DNA of 64,000 nt from Stutzerimonas azotifigens (GCF_013522725.1 NZ_JAAMRF010000013.1:1-64000); one strand, 5' to 3'. Counted from the first letter of the stretch, positions 28,018 to 40,634 are shown. A program made the numbers and translations. The notes: generated by a model not told the origin, from the sequence alone.

Positions 28018-28281
28018 ATGTACAAAAAGACCCTGACTGCGGCCTTTGCCGCCATCCTACTCACCTCCGGTAGTGCGTTCGCCGCCGACAAGCCTGGCGC
28101 GGACTGGATCAGTATCGAGGAGGCCATCGCCAAGGTGAAGCAGGCGGGCTATACCACCGTCTACGGCATCGAAGCCGACCGCGAAGGTTGGGAAGGTGAG
28201 GGCGAGAAGCAGGACGGCCGCAAGCACGAATTCAAGGTCGACGGGCGCTCCGGTGAGCTGACCAAGGACAAGCCCGACTGA
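28018..28281 (+). CDS. Secreted PepSY-domain protein (third of the locus)
   Basis: 87 residues, ATG after GAAGAAGGA. Signal peptide cleaved after AFA (about residue 22). PepSY module ISIEEAIAKVKQAGYTTVYGI, then EADREGWEGEGEKQDGRKHEF and a closing KVDGRSGELTKDKPD. Only the first half resembles the other two PepSY proteins. It follows the CusF-like gene by 118 bases and ends in a strong terminator; joint regulation by the neighbouring two-component system is inferred. Confidence 0.85.
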   Translation: MYKKTLTAAFAAILLTSGSAFAADKPGADWISIEEAIAKVKQAGYTTVYGIEADREGWEGEGEKQDGRKHEFKVDGRSGELTKDKPD

Positions 28282-28300
28282 TCGATCGGGTTTCGACCGA

Positions 28301-28334
28301 ACGGGCTGGCGCACGCGTCAGCCCGTTTTTTTTG
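28301..28334 (+). terminator. Rho-independent terminator after PepSY gene
   Basis: ACGGGCTG pairs with CAGCCCGT, ten-base loop, followed by eight T. It closes the CusF-like/PepSY unit. Confidence 0.92.
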
Positions 28335-28357
28335 TCCCTACGGCAGGGATCGCCAGG

Positions 28358-30175
28358 TTAATCCTTGTCCTTGTCCTTGTCCTTGTCCTTGCCGCGCCCG
28401 GGCAGCACCTTGCTCAGCACCTGTTTGGCCGTCTGCTTGATAATGCCCGCCTGGTTCGGGTCGCCCTGCAACAGGGTCGAGGCGAACTTCTTGGCCTGCT
28501 CGAACTTGAAGTGCGGCGGCAGCGGCGGCACGTCGGGGTCGGTCTTGAATTCGATCAGCACCGGCCGGTCGGAGGCCAGCGCCTCTTCCCAGGCGGCCGC
28601 CACGGCGTCCTCACGGCACACGTAGATGCCCTTGAGGCCGATGGATTCGGCGAAGCGGTGGTAGGGTACGTCGGGAATGTTCTGCGAAGCCTCGAACTTG
28701 GGGTCGCCCTCCATCACCCGCTGCTCCCAGGTCACCTGGTTCAGGTCCTGGTTGTTGAACACCGCGCAGACCCAGGTCGTGTTGCTCCACTCGCGCCAGT
28801 ACTTGGCGACGGTGATCAGCTCGGCCATGTTGTTCATCTGCATGGCGCCATCGCCCACCAGCGCCACCACGGGGCGGTCCGGGTGGGCGAACTTGGCGGC
28901 GATCGCATAGGGCACTGCGGCGCCCATCGAGGCGAGCCCGCCGGACAGCGAACACATCATGTCGGGGCGGATCTGGACGTCGCGCGCGAACCAGTTAGCG
29001 CAGGAACCCGAATCGCTGGTGATGATGGCGCGGTCCGGCAGGCGCGGCGACAGCTCGTAGGCCACGCGCTGCGGATTGATCGGGTTGGCTGACTCCAGGG
29101 CGCGCTCCTCCAGCGTCTTGTCCCAGTCGGCGCGCCAGCCTTCGACCTTGTCTCGCCAGCTGCGGTCGGCCTTGGGCTCAAGCAACGGCAGCAGCGCCCG
29201 CAGGGTTTCGGCCGAGTCGCCGGCCAGGTTCACCTCCATCGGGTAGCGCAGGCTGAGCATGTCCGGCTTCAGATCGATCTGCACGCCACGGGCCTGGCCT
29301 TCCTCGGGCAGGAATTCGGAATAGGGGAAGCCCGAACCGATCATCAGCAGCGTGTCGCACTCGGTCATCAGCTTGTAGCTCGGCTCGGTGCCGAGCAGGC
29401 CGATCGACCCGGTGACCCAGGGCAGGGCATCGGGCAGCACGGCCTTGCCGAGCAGCGCCTTGGCGACGCCGGCGCCGAGTTTTTCAGCCACCTGCGTCAC
29501 CTCGTCGGCAGCGCCCAAGGCGCCGGCACCGACCAGGATCGCCACCTTGCTGCCGCTGTTGAGCACCTCGGCGGCGCGCTGCAGGTCCGCCTCGTAGGGC
29601 ACCACCTTCGGCTGGCTGTAACCGATGCCCGAATGCACGGTGCCATGGGCGCGCGGCGGCTCGCTGTAAGGCTCTTCCTGCAGATCGTTGGGCAGGATGA
29701 TGGCCGTGACGCGGCGTTCGCCGATCGCGGTGCGTATCGCGCGATCGACCAGATGGCGCACCTGCGCCGGGGCGCTGGCCTGCTGGACGAAGGCGCCGGC
29801 GACATCCTTGAACATCGAGACCAGATCGACTTCCTGTTGGTAGTGGCCGCCCAGCGCGGTGCGTGCCTGCTGCCCGGTGATGGCGAGCACCGGCATGTGG
29901 TCCAGGCGCGCGTCGTAGAGGCCGGTGAGCAGATGGCTGGCGCCCGGGCCGGAGGTCGCGATGCACACGCCCAGCGTGCCGCTGAACTTGGCGTCGGCCG
30001 AGGCCATGAACGCGGCCATTTCCTCATGCCGCGCCTGGATGAAGCGGATCTTGCCGTTGGCCCGGTTCAGCGCGCCGAACACGCCGTTGATGCCGTCGCC
30101 GGGGTAGCCGTAGATGCGGCGAACGCCCCACTGATAGAGGCGCTCGACGATAAAATCACCCACTGTCATTGCCAT
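28358..30175 (-). CDS. Thiamine-diphosphate enzyme, pyruvate oxidase (PoxB)-like
   Basis: 605 residues. Three-domain ThDP fold: N-terminal PYR domain with ARHEEMAAFMA (catalytic Glu51), central domain about 190-330, C-terminal PP domain with ThDP/Mg motif GDGAMQMNNMAEL and NNQDLNQVTWEQ. The length and layout fit PoxB or oxalyl-CoA decarboxylase-type enzymes. A pyruvate oxidase is likeliest, decarboxylating pyruvate to acetate with electrons to quinone, but the family is wide. Unusually, the C-terminus ends in five Lys-Asp pairs encoded by a hexanucleotide repeat, a place where PoxB has a membrane-binding helix. Confidence 0.85.
   Translation of the reverse strand: MAMTVGDFIVERLYQWGVRRIYGYPGDGINGVFGALNRANGKIRFIQARHEEMAAFMASADAKFSGTLGVCIATSGPGASHLLTGLYDARLDHMPVLAITGQQARTALGGHYQQEVDLVSMFKDVAGAFVQQASAPAQVRHLVDRAIRTAIGERRVTAIILPNDLQEEPYSEPPRAHGTVHSGIGYSQPKVVPYEADLQRAAEVLNSGSKVAILVGAGALGAADEVTQVAEKLGAGVAKALLGKAVLPDALPWVTGSIGLLGTEPSYKLMTECDTLLMIGSGFPYSEFLPEEGQARGVQIDLKPDMLSLRYPMEVNLAGDSAETLRALLPLLEPKADRSWRDKVEGWRADWDKTLEERALESANPINPQRVAYELSPRLPDRAIITSDSGSCANWFARDVQIRPDMMCSLSGGLASMGAAVPYAIAAKFAHPDRPVVALVGDGAMQMNNMAELITVAKYWREWSNTTWVCAVFNNQDLNQVTWEQRVMEGDPKFEASQNIPDVPYHRFAESIGLKGIYVCREDAVAAAWEEALASDRPVLIEFKTDPDVPPLPPHFKFEQAKKFASTLLQGDPNQAGIIKQTAKQVLSKVLPGRGKDKDKDKDKD
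28361..28390 (-). repeat. Hexanucleotide microsatellite encoding a Lys-Asp tail
   Basis: On the minus strand GACAAG repeats in tandem (about 4.5 copies) directly before the TAA stop. Gain or loss of a unit changes the tail length by one Lys-Asp pair without a frameshift. Confidence 0.9.
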
Positions 30176-30310
30176 TGGATATCTCGCTCGGTCAGGACTT
30201 GAGGTGCTGCGGCCACCCGTGCGGTCGCGCAGGCACCATGGCTCTTCTTGTCTGGACCGGGCGATGTCGTCAGGGTTCGCGGTCATTGCCGGGCTGACGG
30301 AGCGTTCTGC

Positions 30311-31087
30311 TCAATGGCAGCAACCTGGCGCCGCTTCAGCCTCGCCGTGTCTGGCACGCCCGGTGGCATCGACCGTATCGCCGCTGGCGTAGCGATCATG
30401 ATGGCGCACCCAGTCTGTCAGGTTGTGCCGCGGACCGTTTTCGTTGCGGCCATTGGGCGTCATGTCCAGCAGCACGTAGCTGCCCAGCAGCTCCTCGGCG
30501 CCGCGCCCGTAAGCGGAAAAGGTATGGAAGATGCGGCCGTCTTCGTTCCGGTAGAACACGCTGAACCCGGAGAGCTCCTCGCAGACGAACGGTTGCCAGG
30601 CGTAGTTGTAGAAGACCTGGCCATCGACGATGTCCTGCGGGTCGAAGGACACCCGGAAGTCGCGGTTGAAGCTGCTGCCTGCTGATGACACCCAGTGGAA
30701 CCGCCAGCCCATGCGCTGGCGAAACGCATCGAGCGCCGTGAAGGGCGCCCGCGAGACGGCGGCGAAGCTGAGGTCGTGGTGGGTGACGTGCAGCAGCGCA
30801 CCCTGAACGTGATCCATCTCGAAGGAGCAGCCGACGCAGCCTTCGCTCCAGTCCGGGCCGAACATGAAGTGCTTGATGATCAACTGGCTACGGCCCTCGA
30901 ACAGGTCGCTCAGCCGCACCGGACCCCGGGCGTCATGGAAGACGTAGTCCTGTTCCACTGGCGTCCAGGGCAGCTCGCGGCGGGCTGCGGCAAGCGCATC
31001 GCGCTGGCGGGTCAGCTGCTTTTCCTTGACGAGGTGTTCGGTGTGAGCGGCAAGCCACTCCTGATGGGAAACGATGCGATGGGCCAT
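30311..31087 (-). CDS. DUF899 thioredoxin-like protein
   Basis: 258 residues. Thioredoxin-like DUF899 family: VKEKQLTRQRDALAAARRELPW at the N-terminus, FEGRSQLIIKHFMFGPDWSEGCVGCSFEMDHVQ with a CVGC cysteine pair, and a terminal segment WVRHHDRY. The cysteine pair suggests a redox role. It is not in an operon with the oxidase downstream (135 bases apart) as far as can be seen. Confidence 0.9.
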   Translation of the reverse strand: MAHRIVSHQEWLAAHTEHLVKEKQLTRQRDALAAARRELPWTPVEQDYVFHDARGPVRLSDLFEGRSQLIIKHFMFGPDWSEGCVGCSFEMDHVQGALLHVTHHDLSFAAVSRAPFTALDAFRQRMGWRFHWVSSAGSSFNRDFRVSFDPQDIVDGQVFYNYAWQPFVCEELSGFSVFYRNEDGRIFHTFSAYGRGAEELLGSYVLLDMTPNGRNENGPRHNLTDWVRHHDRYASGDTVDATGRARHGEAEAAPGCCH

Positions 31088-31280
31088 GTTCGATCTCCTG
31101 GTGCAGGCGAGGGGGCGGCGCCCTGATCTGTGGCGCGTTCAGGAGATGGTCGAACGGGAGGCGGGCCATATCGACCTGCCCGACGAGCCGCAGCTGCCTT
31201 TGCGACGGGTGGTTGCATCGAGGCTGGGCCCCAACGCTGCGGTATCATCGCGGGCCATCCTCCTCACGGTTGCCACGTCC

Positions 31281-32162
31281 ATGTCCGCCCGCACTGCTCG
31301 CAGTACCCTGCACTTGCCCCAAGGCGACTGGGCGACGGTGCTCGACTGCCTGTGTGCGCACTTCGAGGCGATCGATCGCGCCACCTGGACCGACCGCTTC
31401 GCCCGTGGTCGCGTGCTGGGTGCCGATGGCCAGCCGCTGGCGGCCACGCATCCCTATCAGGTCGGGCTGAAGGTCCATTACTTTCGCGAAGTGCCGGATG
31501 AGAAGCCGATCCCGTTCGAGGCGCAGGTGCTGCATCTGGACGAGCACCTGCTGGTCGCGGACAAGCCGCACTTCCTGCCGGTGATGCCGGCGGGGGAGTA
31601 CGTCAACGAAACCCTGCTGGCGCGCTTGAGCAAGCAGATGGGCAATCCCGATCTGGTACCCATCCATCGCATCGACCGGCTCACCGCCGGGCTGGTGCTG
31701 TTTTCCACCAACCCTGAAAGCCGTGGCCGCTACCAGGCGCTGTTTCGTGAGCGGATGATCGACAAAGCGTACGAGGCCATCTGCCCGGCGTTGCCGCATC
31801 TCGAGTTTCCGCGCGTGGAGCGTCTGCATATGGTCGACGGCGAGCCGTTCTTCCTCATGAAGCGCGGTGAGGGCGAGCCCAACAGCGAGACGCGCATCGA
31901 GGTGCTCGAACGGCGGGGCGAGTTCTGGCGCTATGCGCTTTATCCGGTGACCGGTCGCAAGCATCAGCTGCGCCTGCAGATGGCGACGCTCGGTGCCGGT
32001 ATCTGCAACGATCCCTTCTATCCCGACCTGATCGAACGCGGGCGGCGGGACCAGGACGACTACGCCAACCCGCTCAAGCTGCTGGCGCGCGCGCTGTTGT
32101 TTCGCGACCCGCTGACCGGCGAGGCTCGGCAGTTCGAGAGCCGTCTGCAGCTGGACTGGTGA
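31281..32162 (+). CDS. RluA-family RNA pseudouridine synthase
   Basis: 293 residues from the ATG at 31281; the frame upstream is open but unlike family N-termini. Catalytic aspartate D132 in HRIDRLTAGL (128-137), DKPHFLPVMP and a C-terminal GRKHQLRLQM in place of the common G-R-x-H-Q-I/L-R. It isomerises uridine in rRNA or tRNA. The N-terminal ~75 residues are an S4-like or shortened recognition region. The exact target (RluA, TruC or other) is not clear. Confidence 0.9.
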   Translation: MSARTARSTLHLPQGDWATVLDCLCAHFEAIDRATWTDRFARGRVLGADGQPLAATHPYQVGLKVHYFREVPDEKPIPFEAQVLHLDEHLLVADKPHFLPVMPAGEYVNETLLARLSKQMGNPDLVPIHRIDRLTAGLVLFSTNPESRGRYQALFRERMIDKAYEAICPALPHLEFPRVERLHMVDGEPFFLMKRGEGEPNSETRIEVLERRGEFWRYALYPVTGRKHQLRLQMATLGAGICNDPFYPDLIERGRRDQDDYANPLKLLARALLFRDPLTGEARQFESRLQLDW

Positions 32163-32306
32163 GCTCGCCGGCGCCATTCCGGTCAAGTGCAGCGCTACCA
32201 GCGACCCCACCAACCCACGCCATGGCAAGCATCCGGTCACCCTGACCGCACCTTCGCCGCTGGGCTCAGTCGATATCGATAACGCCCCCTGCAAAGCGCC
32301 ATCGCC

Positions 32307-33089
32307 ATGCCTGAAGGTCCGTCGATCGTCATTCTCCGAGAGGAAGTAGCCCCGTTCACCGGCAAACGGATCGAGCGCGCCGAGGGCAGCGCCAAGCTCG
32401 ACAAGGAGCGGCTGGTCGGGCAGACCGTTCATTCGTTCCGCAGCTGGGGCAAGCACTTCCTGATCGAGCTGGACGATGTCTCCCTGCGTATCCATCTGCT
32501 GCTGTTCGGCAGCTACCGGATCAACGAGCGCAAGGAGTCCACGCCGCGCCTGAGTCTGGGCTTTGCCAACGGCGAACTAAATTTTTACGGCTGCTCGGTG
32601 CAGGTCATCGAAGGGCTGCTGGATGAGGCCTACGACTGGAGCGCCGATCTGCTGAGCGATGCCTGGAATCCACGCGCGGCGCTGAAAAAGCTGCGGGCGC
32701 GGCCGAATCTGCTCGTCTGCGACGCGCTGCTGGACCAGACCCTGTTCGCCGGCTCCGGCAACATCATCAAGAACGAGGTGCTGTTTCGCATCCGCGTGCA
32801 CCCGCTGTCGACCATCGGTGCGCTGCCTGCGACGAAGCTGCGCGAGCTGGTGGCCGAGGCGCGTCAGTACAGCTTCGACTTTCTCGAATGGAAGCGCGCC
32901 GGGGTGCTCAAGGCGCATTGGCTGGCCCACACGAAGAAGACCTGCCCGCGCTGCCAGATCCCCTTCACCTACGCCAAGGCGCTGGGCCGCAGCAAGCGAC
33001 GCAGCTTCTACTGCGAGCGCTGCCAGAAGCGCTACGCCGACCCCGACGCCGGGCCGCCGGAAGCACCGCTGGAGGATGACGCCGACTGA
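32307..33089 (+). CDS. nei: Endonuclease VIII-like DNA glycosylase
   Basis: 260 residues. It removes oxidised pyrimidines and nicks the strand. Starts MPEGP, with catalytic Pro2 (Schiff base) and Glu3; WGKHFLIEL holds the proton-donor lysine; LFAGSGNIIKNEVLF is the helix-two-turn-helix; zinc finger C213-x2-C216...C236-x2-C239 (TCPRCQIPF and YCERCQKRY). The distance between zinc pairs is as in Nei, and the acidic C-terminus extends past the finger. It is close downstream of the pseudouridine synthase gene (144 bases). Confidence 0.92.
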   Translation: MPEGPSIVILREEVAPFTGKRIERAEGSAKLDKERLVGQTVHSFRSWGKHFLIELDDVSLRIHLLLFGSYRINERKESTPRLSLGFANGELNFYGCSVQVIEGLLDEAYDWSADLLSDAWNPRAALKKLRARPNLLVCDALLDQTLFAGSGNIIKNEVLFRIRVHPLSTIGALPATKLRELVAEARQYSFDFLEWKRAGVLKAHWLAHTKKTCPRCQIPFTYAKALGRSKRRSFYCERCQKRYADPDAGPPEAPLEDDAD

Positions 33090-33167
33090 GCCGGCCACCG
33101 GGGCGTCCCCGACAAGGGCACTCAGTAGGCCCCCGCGCCTGAGCGCAGGAGCCGGCGCGCCTTCGTA

Positions 33168-35123
<1,956 letters not shown>

Positions 35124-35266
35124 GTCTGTCCTCGCGCTTACCGCCTGCGCGGCGGCGATGTTGTCAGGTTCGAGTTTAATGGGTTATCAGGGTTGCCGAA
35201 GCCTTGTGGCAGCGGCTGAACCCGGGGTCGTTGATGCCATATCTGAAGGGGGAGCTTGCAGCGCCC

Positions 35267-35289
35267 TTCGCGGTCAAGACCGCTCCCAC
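35267..35289. repeat. REP element (GTGGGAGCGGTC family)
   Basis: TTCGCGGTCAAGACCGCTCCCAC, the same sequence as the copy at 21121, between aacS and bdhA. Confidence 0.85.
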
Positions 35290-35324
35290 AGGATCTGCGA
35301 ACCGCCCGTGGATGCACACGGCCG

Positions 35325-36095
35325 TCACTGCGCCGTCCAGCCGCCGTCCATGCTCCAGGCAGCGCCGCGTACCTGGCTCGCGGCCTCGCTGCAGAGGAAC
35401 AGCGTCAGTTCGCCCAGTTGCGCGGGTTCGACGAATTCCAGCGAGGGCTGCTTTTCGGCCAGGAGGTCGTGGCGGGCCTGCTCGGCGTTGCCGCTGGCCT
35501 GGGCGCGGCTGTCGATCTGTTGCTGGACCAGCGGCGTCAGCACCCAGCCGGGGCAGAGCGCATTGCAGGTGATACCGGTGGTGGCGGTTTCCAGCGCGAC
35601 GGATTTGGTCAGGCCGACCAGCCCGTGCTTGGCCGCCACGTAGGCGCTCTTGTTCGCCGAGGCCACCAGACCGTGGGCCGAGGCGATGTTGACGATGCGC
35701 CCCCAGTTGCGCGCGCGCATGCCCGGCAGCGCCAGGCGGGTGGTGTGAAAGGCCGAGGTCAGGTTGATGGCGATGATCTGGTCCCAGCGCTCGACGGGGA
35801 AGGCCTCCACTGGCGCGACGTGCTGGATGCCGGCGTTGTTGACCAGGATGTCCACCGCGCCGAAGGTCTGCCCGATCACCTCGAACAGCGCCTCGATCTC
35901 CTCAGCGCGCGACACGTCGGCTGGATGATGGATCACGTTGCCGCCATGTTGCGAGACCTGCGCGACGGCAGCTTCGTTGTCCCCAAAGCCATTGAGCACC
36001 AGGTTGGCGCCCGCTTCGGCGAGCTTCAGCGCGATGCCAAGCCCGATGCCGCTGGTGGAGCCGGTGACCAATGCGGTCTTGCCTGTGAGGTTCAT
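35325..36095 (-). CDS. bdhA: D-3-hydroxybutyrate dehydrogenase (SDR)
   Basis: 256 residues. Short-chain dehydrogenase with NAD site TGSTSGIG, NNAGIQHVAPVEAFPVERWD, catalytic Ser in IVNIASAHGLVAS, Tyr-x3-Lys in SAYVAAKHG, and the C-terminal GGWTAQ of this subgroup. AHGLVAS and PVE are typical of 3-hydroxybutyrate dehydrogenases. Together with aacS and the permease the product converts 3-hydroxybutyrate to acetoacetate and then to acetoacetyl-CoA. Confidence 0.92.
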   Translation of the reverse strand: MNLTGKTALVTGSTSGIGLGIALKLAEAGANLVLNGFGDNEAAVAQVSQHGGNVIHHPADVSRAEEIEALFEVIGQTFGAVDILVNNAGIQHVAPVEAFPVERWDQIIAINLTSAFHTTRLALPGMRARNWGRIVNIASAHGLVASANKSAYVAAKHGLVGLTKSVALETATTGITCNALCPGWVLTPLVQQQIDSRAQASGNAEQARHDLLAEKQPSLEFVEPAQLGELTLFLCSEAASQVRGAAWSMDGGWTAQ

Positions 36096-36143
36096 ACCAT
36101 TCTCCTGTGCTGCCCGCAGCAGCTTTCTTGTTGTCAGAGCCGT

Positions 36144-37535
36144 TCAGACGATGCCGGTGAGGTAATAGACCCCGATCACGAAAAACACCGCGACGGTGGC
36201 GATCAGCGTGATGCCGAAGATGTCCTTGTAGGCCTCGCGGTGGGTCAGTCCGGTGACCGCCAGCAGGGTGATCACCGCGCCGTTGTGCGGCAGGGTGTCC
36301 ATGCCGCCGCTGGCCATGGAGGCAACCCGGTGCAGCACTTCAAGGGGGATATTCGCCGCATTGGCGGCAGCGATGAAGCTGTCCGACATGGCCGCCAGCG
36401 CGATGCTCATGCCGCCCGAAGCCGAGCCGGTGATGCCGGCCAGCAGGTTGACGGTGATCGCCTCGTTGACCAGCGGGTTGGGGATGCGCTCCAGCGCACC
36501 GGCCACTACGGCGAACCCGGGAAGGGCGGCGATGACCGCGCCGAAGCCATATTCGGAGGCCGTGTTCATCGCCGCCAGCAGCGAGCCGCCGACGGCGGTC
36601 TTGGTGCCTTCGGCGAGCTTGTTGCGCACGGTGCCGAAGGCGCTGACCAGCACCAGCAGGATGCCCAGCAGAAGCGCGGCCTGCACCGCCCAGATGGCGG
36701 TCAGCTGGGTGACGTTGGTCTGCAGCGGTGTCGCCATGCCGGCCAGCTGCAGCGTATGGCTCGGGCCGTACCACTCGGGAATCCAGCGGGTCAGCAGGAG
36801 GTTCGAAACGCCCACCAGCAGCAGCGGGGAGAGGGCGAGCCAGGGATTGGGCAGGCGGATGTCGTCCGGCGTTTCCGGCTCGTTGCGCAGCTCGGTGCCG
36901 TAGGTCTCGCCGGCGCGCTGGGCCTTGGCCAGCTGGCGCTTGAGGTAGAGCATGCCGAAGGCGAAGACGAACAGGGTGCCGATCACCCCCAGCCAGGGCG
37001 CGGCCCAGGCATTGGTGTTGAAGAAGGTGGTCGGGATGATGTTCTGGATCTGCGGCGTGCCGGGCAGCGCCGTCATGGTGAAGGTGAAGGCCCCGAGCGC
37101 GATGGTCGCTGGAATCAGCCGCTTGGGGATGCCGCTCTGACGGAACATTTCGGCGGCAAACGGATAGACCGCGAACACCACCACGAACAGCGACACGCCG
37201 CCGTAGGTGAGCAGCGCGCAGACCAGCACGATGACGAGCATGGCCTGGCTGGTGCCGAGCAGGCGGATCGCTGCGGCGACGATGGAGCGGGAGAAGCCGG
37301 ACAGCTCGATGAGCTTGCCGAACACCGCGCCGAGCAGGAACACCGGGAAGTAGAGCTTGATGAAGCCGACCATCTTGTCCATGAAGATGCCGGTGAACGC
37401 GGGCGCGACGGCCGACGGGTCGGTGAGTGCCACGGCCCCCAGGGCGGCGATGGGTGCGAAGAGGATAACGCTGTAGCCGCGGTAGGCCGCCAGCATTAGC
37501 AGGGCAAGTGCGGCAAGGGCGATGAGAACGCTCAT
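36144..37535 (-). CDS. GntP-family permease, likely 3-hydroxybutyrate transporter
   Basis: 463 residues, about 12 membrane helices. GntP family features: AIRLLGTSQAMLVIVLVCALLTYGG, IPATIALGAFTFTMTALPGTPQIQN and VHNxA-like SMASGGMDTLPHNGAVITLL. The start is chosen at MSVLIALAAL; an upstream extension lacks protein-like sequence. Its position at the head of bdhA-aacS makes hydroxybutyrate or acetoacetate the likely substrate. A predicted sigma-54 promoter and two enhancer-like repeats lie upstream. Confidence 0.88.
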   Translation of the reverse strand: MSVLIALAALALLMLAAYRGYSVILFAPIAALGAVALTDPSAVAPAFTGIFMDKMVGFIKLYFPVFLLGAVFGKLIELSGFSRSIVAAAIRLLGTSQAMLVIVLVCALLTYGGVSLFVVVFAVYPFAAEMFRQSGIPKRLIPATIALGAFTFTMTALPGTPQIQNIIPTTFFNTNAWAAPWLGVIGTLFVFAFGMLYLKRQLAKAQRAGETYGTELRNEPETPDDIRLPNPWLALSPLLLVGVSNLLLTRWIPEWYGPSHTLQLAGMATPLQTNVTQLTAIWAVQAALLLGILLVLVSAFGTVRNKLAEGTKTAVGGSLLAAMNTASEYGFGAVIAALPGFAVVAGALERIPNPLVNEAITVNLLAGITGSASGGMSIALAAMSDSFIAAANAANIPLEVLHRVASMASGGMDTLPHNGAVITLLAVTGLTHREAYKDIFGITLIATVAVFFVIGVYYLTGIV

Positions 37536-37649
37536 GGTGGTCTCCAGGCGCTGCGACGAACGATGGCTATGCCTGGTTGAACCGGGCAGCAGGTTGTCAC
37601 AGCTGATCTTGTTGTTGTTTTGGATGCGGTTGGCCCGCGCCAGAGCCAT

Positions 37650-37665
37650 AGCGAGTTCTATGCCA
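37650..37665 (-). promoter_or_regulatory. Sigma-54 promoter of the GntP permease-bdhA-aacS operon
   Basis: On the minus strand TGGCATAGAACTCGCT keeps GG-N10-GC and most of the TGGCACG-N4-TTGCW consensus. The predicted start near 37640 leaves a ~105-base leader. An adjacent gene encodes a sigma-54 activator. Confidence 0.65.
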
Positions 37666-37726
37666 TAAATGCAAGTCTTTGATTTATCTGGATTTTATTT
37701 TTCCTTGCGGTAATGGCTCGGCCCGT

Positions 37727-37745
37727 TTGTCTCGTTTTTGAGACA
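37727..37745. promoter_or_regulatory. Activator site 1 (TTGTCTC-N5-TGAGACA)
   Basis: Inverted repeat TTGTCTC and TGAGACA around GTTTT, centred near -96 from the predicted start. It matches the site at 37812 and fits an upstream activating sequence for the adjacent sigma-54 activator. Confidence 0.6.
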
Positions 37746-37800
37746 GTTCTGCAGGATTTCAAGCTGGATCTGGAATAAATAGCGGTCTGTCCGCTATCTC

Positions 37801-39264
<1,464 letters not shown>

Positions 39265-39293
39265 GGCGGTCCTCTGGTCGTCGGAGCAGGGCT

Positions 39294-40634
39294 TCATACC
39301 AGAAAGTAGAAGCCGCCGGCGATCACCAATCCGGAAAACACCAGGGTGATCAGGCAGTAGCCCATGATGTCCCGCGCGCCGAGCCCGGCGATACCCAGCA
39401 GCGGCAGGGCCCAGAACGGCTGGATCATGTTGGTCCAGGCGTCGCCCCAGGCGATGGCCATGGCGGTCACCTCCGGAGCCACTCCCAGCGCCGCGCCGGC
39501 CGGAAGCATGATCGGCCCCTGCACCGCCCACTGCCCGCCACCGGAAGGCACGAAGATGTTGACCAGCCCCGCGCTCAGAAAGGCCAGCACCGGGAAGCTG
39601 TCGGCCGACGACCAGGCGACGAAGGTGTCGGTCACCTGCCGGCCCAGGGAGATGCCCTCGGCGTTGGCGCCCACCATCATCCCCATGATGCCGGCGTAGA
39701 AGGGGAACTGGATGACGATTCCGCTGATGCCGCCGATGCTCTCCTGCACCGCGCGGGTGTAGCGCTCCGGGGTGCCGTGCAGCGCCAGCCCCGCGAACAG
39801 GAACAGCATGATCACGATGTTCAGGCTGAGCACGAAGCCACTGCTGGCGAAGTAGCCGACGAAGAAGATCACCGCCAGGGCCACGGTCAGCAAACCGAGG
39901 ATGCGGCTGTCGTCCAGGCGCTGGGTGGCGGTCTCGCGGGGCAGCTCGGCGGGTTCGGGTTCGGCCAGCTGCACCGGGTCGGCTACCGTCGGCTGCTTGG
40001 GTTGCATCGCCCAGTTGAGCAGCGGCAGGCCCACCACCAGCACCGCGATGATGATCAGGTTGAACGGCGCGAAGAGCGTCTGGCCGACGCCGATCGGCGC
40101 GGTGATCACCCCGCCGCTCATGCGCTCCAGATCAGCGCCGCCGCTGGCCAGCGACAGGGGGATGGAGCCGGAGAAACCGCCGTGCCAGATGAGAAAGCCC
40201 GAGTAGGCCGCGGCCACCAGCAGCGGGTAGTCGACCCCGCGCACCTGGCGCGCCAGCGCCCGGGCGAACACCGCGCCGATCACCAGGCCGAAGCCCCAGT
40301 TGATCCAGGCGCCGGCCAGCCCGACCAGGGTCACGGTGATGATCGCCTGGCTCGGCGTGCGTGGTACCCGGGCCAGGCGATCGAGCAGACGGTTGACCAT
40401 CGGTGCCCGCGCCAGGGCGTGTCCGGTGACCAGAATCAGTGCCATTTGCATGGTGAAGCTCAGCAGGTTCCAGAAGCCGTTGCCCCAGTGCGCGGCCATC
40501 GCCGGCAGGCCCTGGCCGGTGCTGAGCATGCTCGTGACGAGCACGATGAAGCTCAGCAGCAGCGCGAAGACGAAGGGGGAAGGCAGGAAGCGTTGCACCA
40601 GGTACACGCTCGCGCCGGTTATCCTGTTCAGCAT
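39294..40634 (-). CDS. atoE: AtoE-type short-chain fatty acid transporter
   Basis: 446 residues with about 12 membrane helices. VYLVQRFLPSPFVFALLLSF at the N-terminus, WGFGLVIGAVFARALARQ, HGGFSGSIPL and NIFVPSGGGQWAVQGPI are hallmarks of the AtoE family. It is expected to carry acetoacetate or other short-chain acids. It is the first gene before the sigma-54 activator (29 bases away), so the two are likely co-transcribed. No close sigma-54 consensus is seen upstream. Confidence 0.92.
   Translation of the reverse strand: MLNRITGASVYLVQRFLPSPFVFALLLSFIVLVTSMLSTGQGLPAMAAHWGNGFWNLLSFTMQMALILVTGHALARAPMVNRLLDRLARVPRTPSQAIITVTLVGLAGAWINWGFGLVIGAVFARALARQVRGVDYPLLVAAAYSGFLIWHGGFSGSIPLSLASGGADLERMSGGVITAPIGVGQTLFAPFNLIIIAVLVVGLPLLNWAMQPKQPTVADPVQLAEPEPAELPRETATQRLDDSRILGLLTVALAVIFFVGYFASSGFVLSLNIVIMLFLFAGLALHGTPERYTRAVQESIGGISGIVIQFPFYAGIMGMMVGANAEGISLGRQVTDTFVAWSSADSFPVLAFLSAGLVNIFVPSGGGQWAVQGPIMLPAGAALGVAPEVTAMAIAWGDAWTNMIQPFWALPLLGIAGLGARDIMGYCLITLVFSGLVIAGGFYFLV

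Noticed and set aside
39265-39297. Upstream ATG for the sigma-54 activator overlapping the atoE stop
   Set aside because: No ribosome site before it, whereas the internal ATG at 39264 follows AGAGGA; kept only as an alternative.
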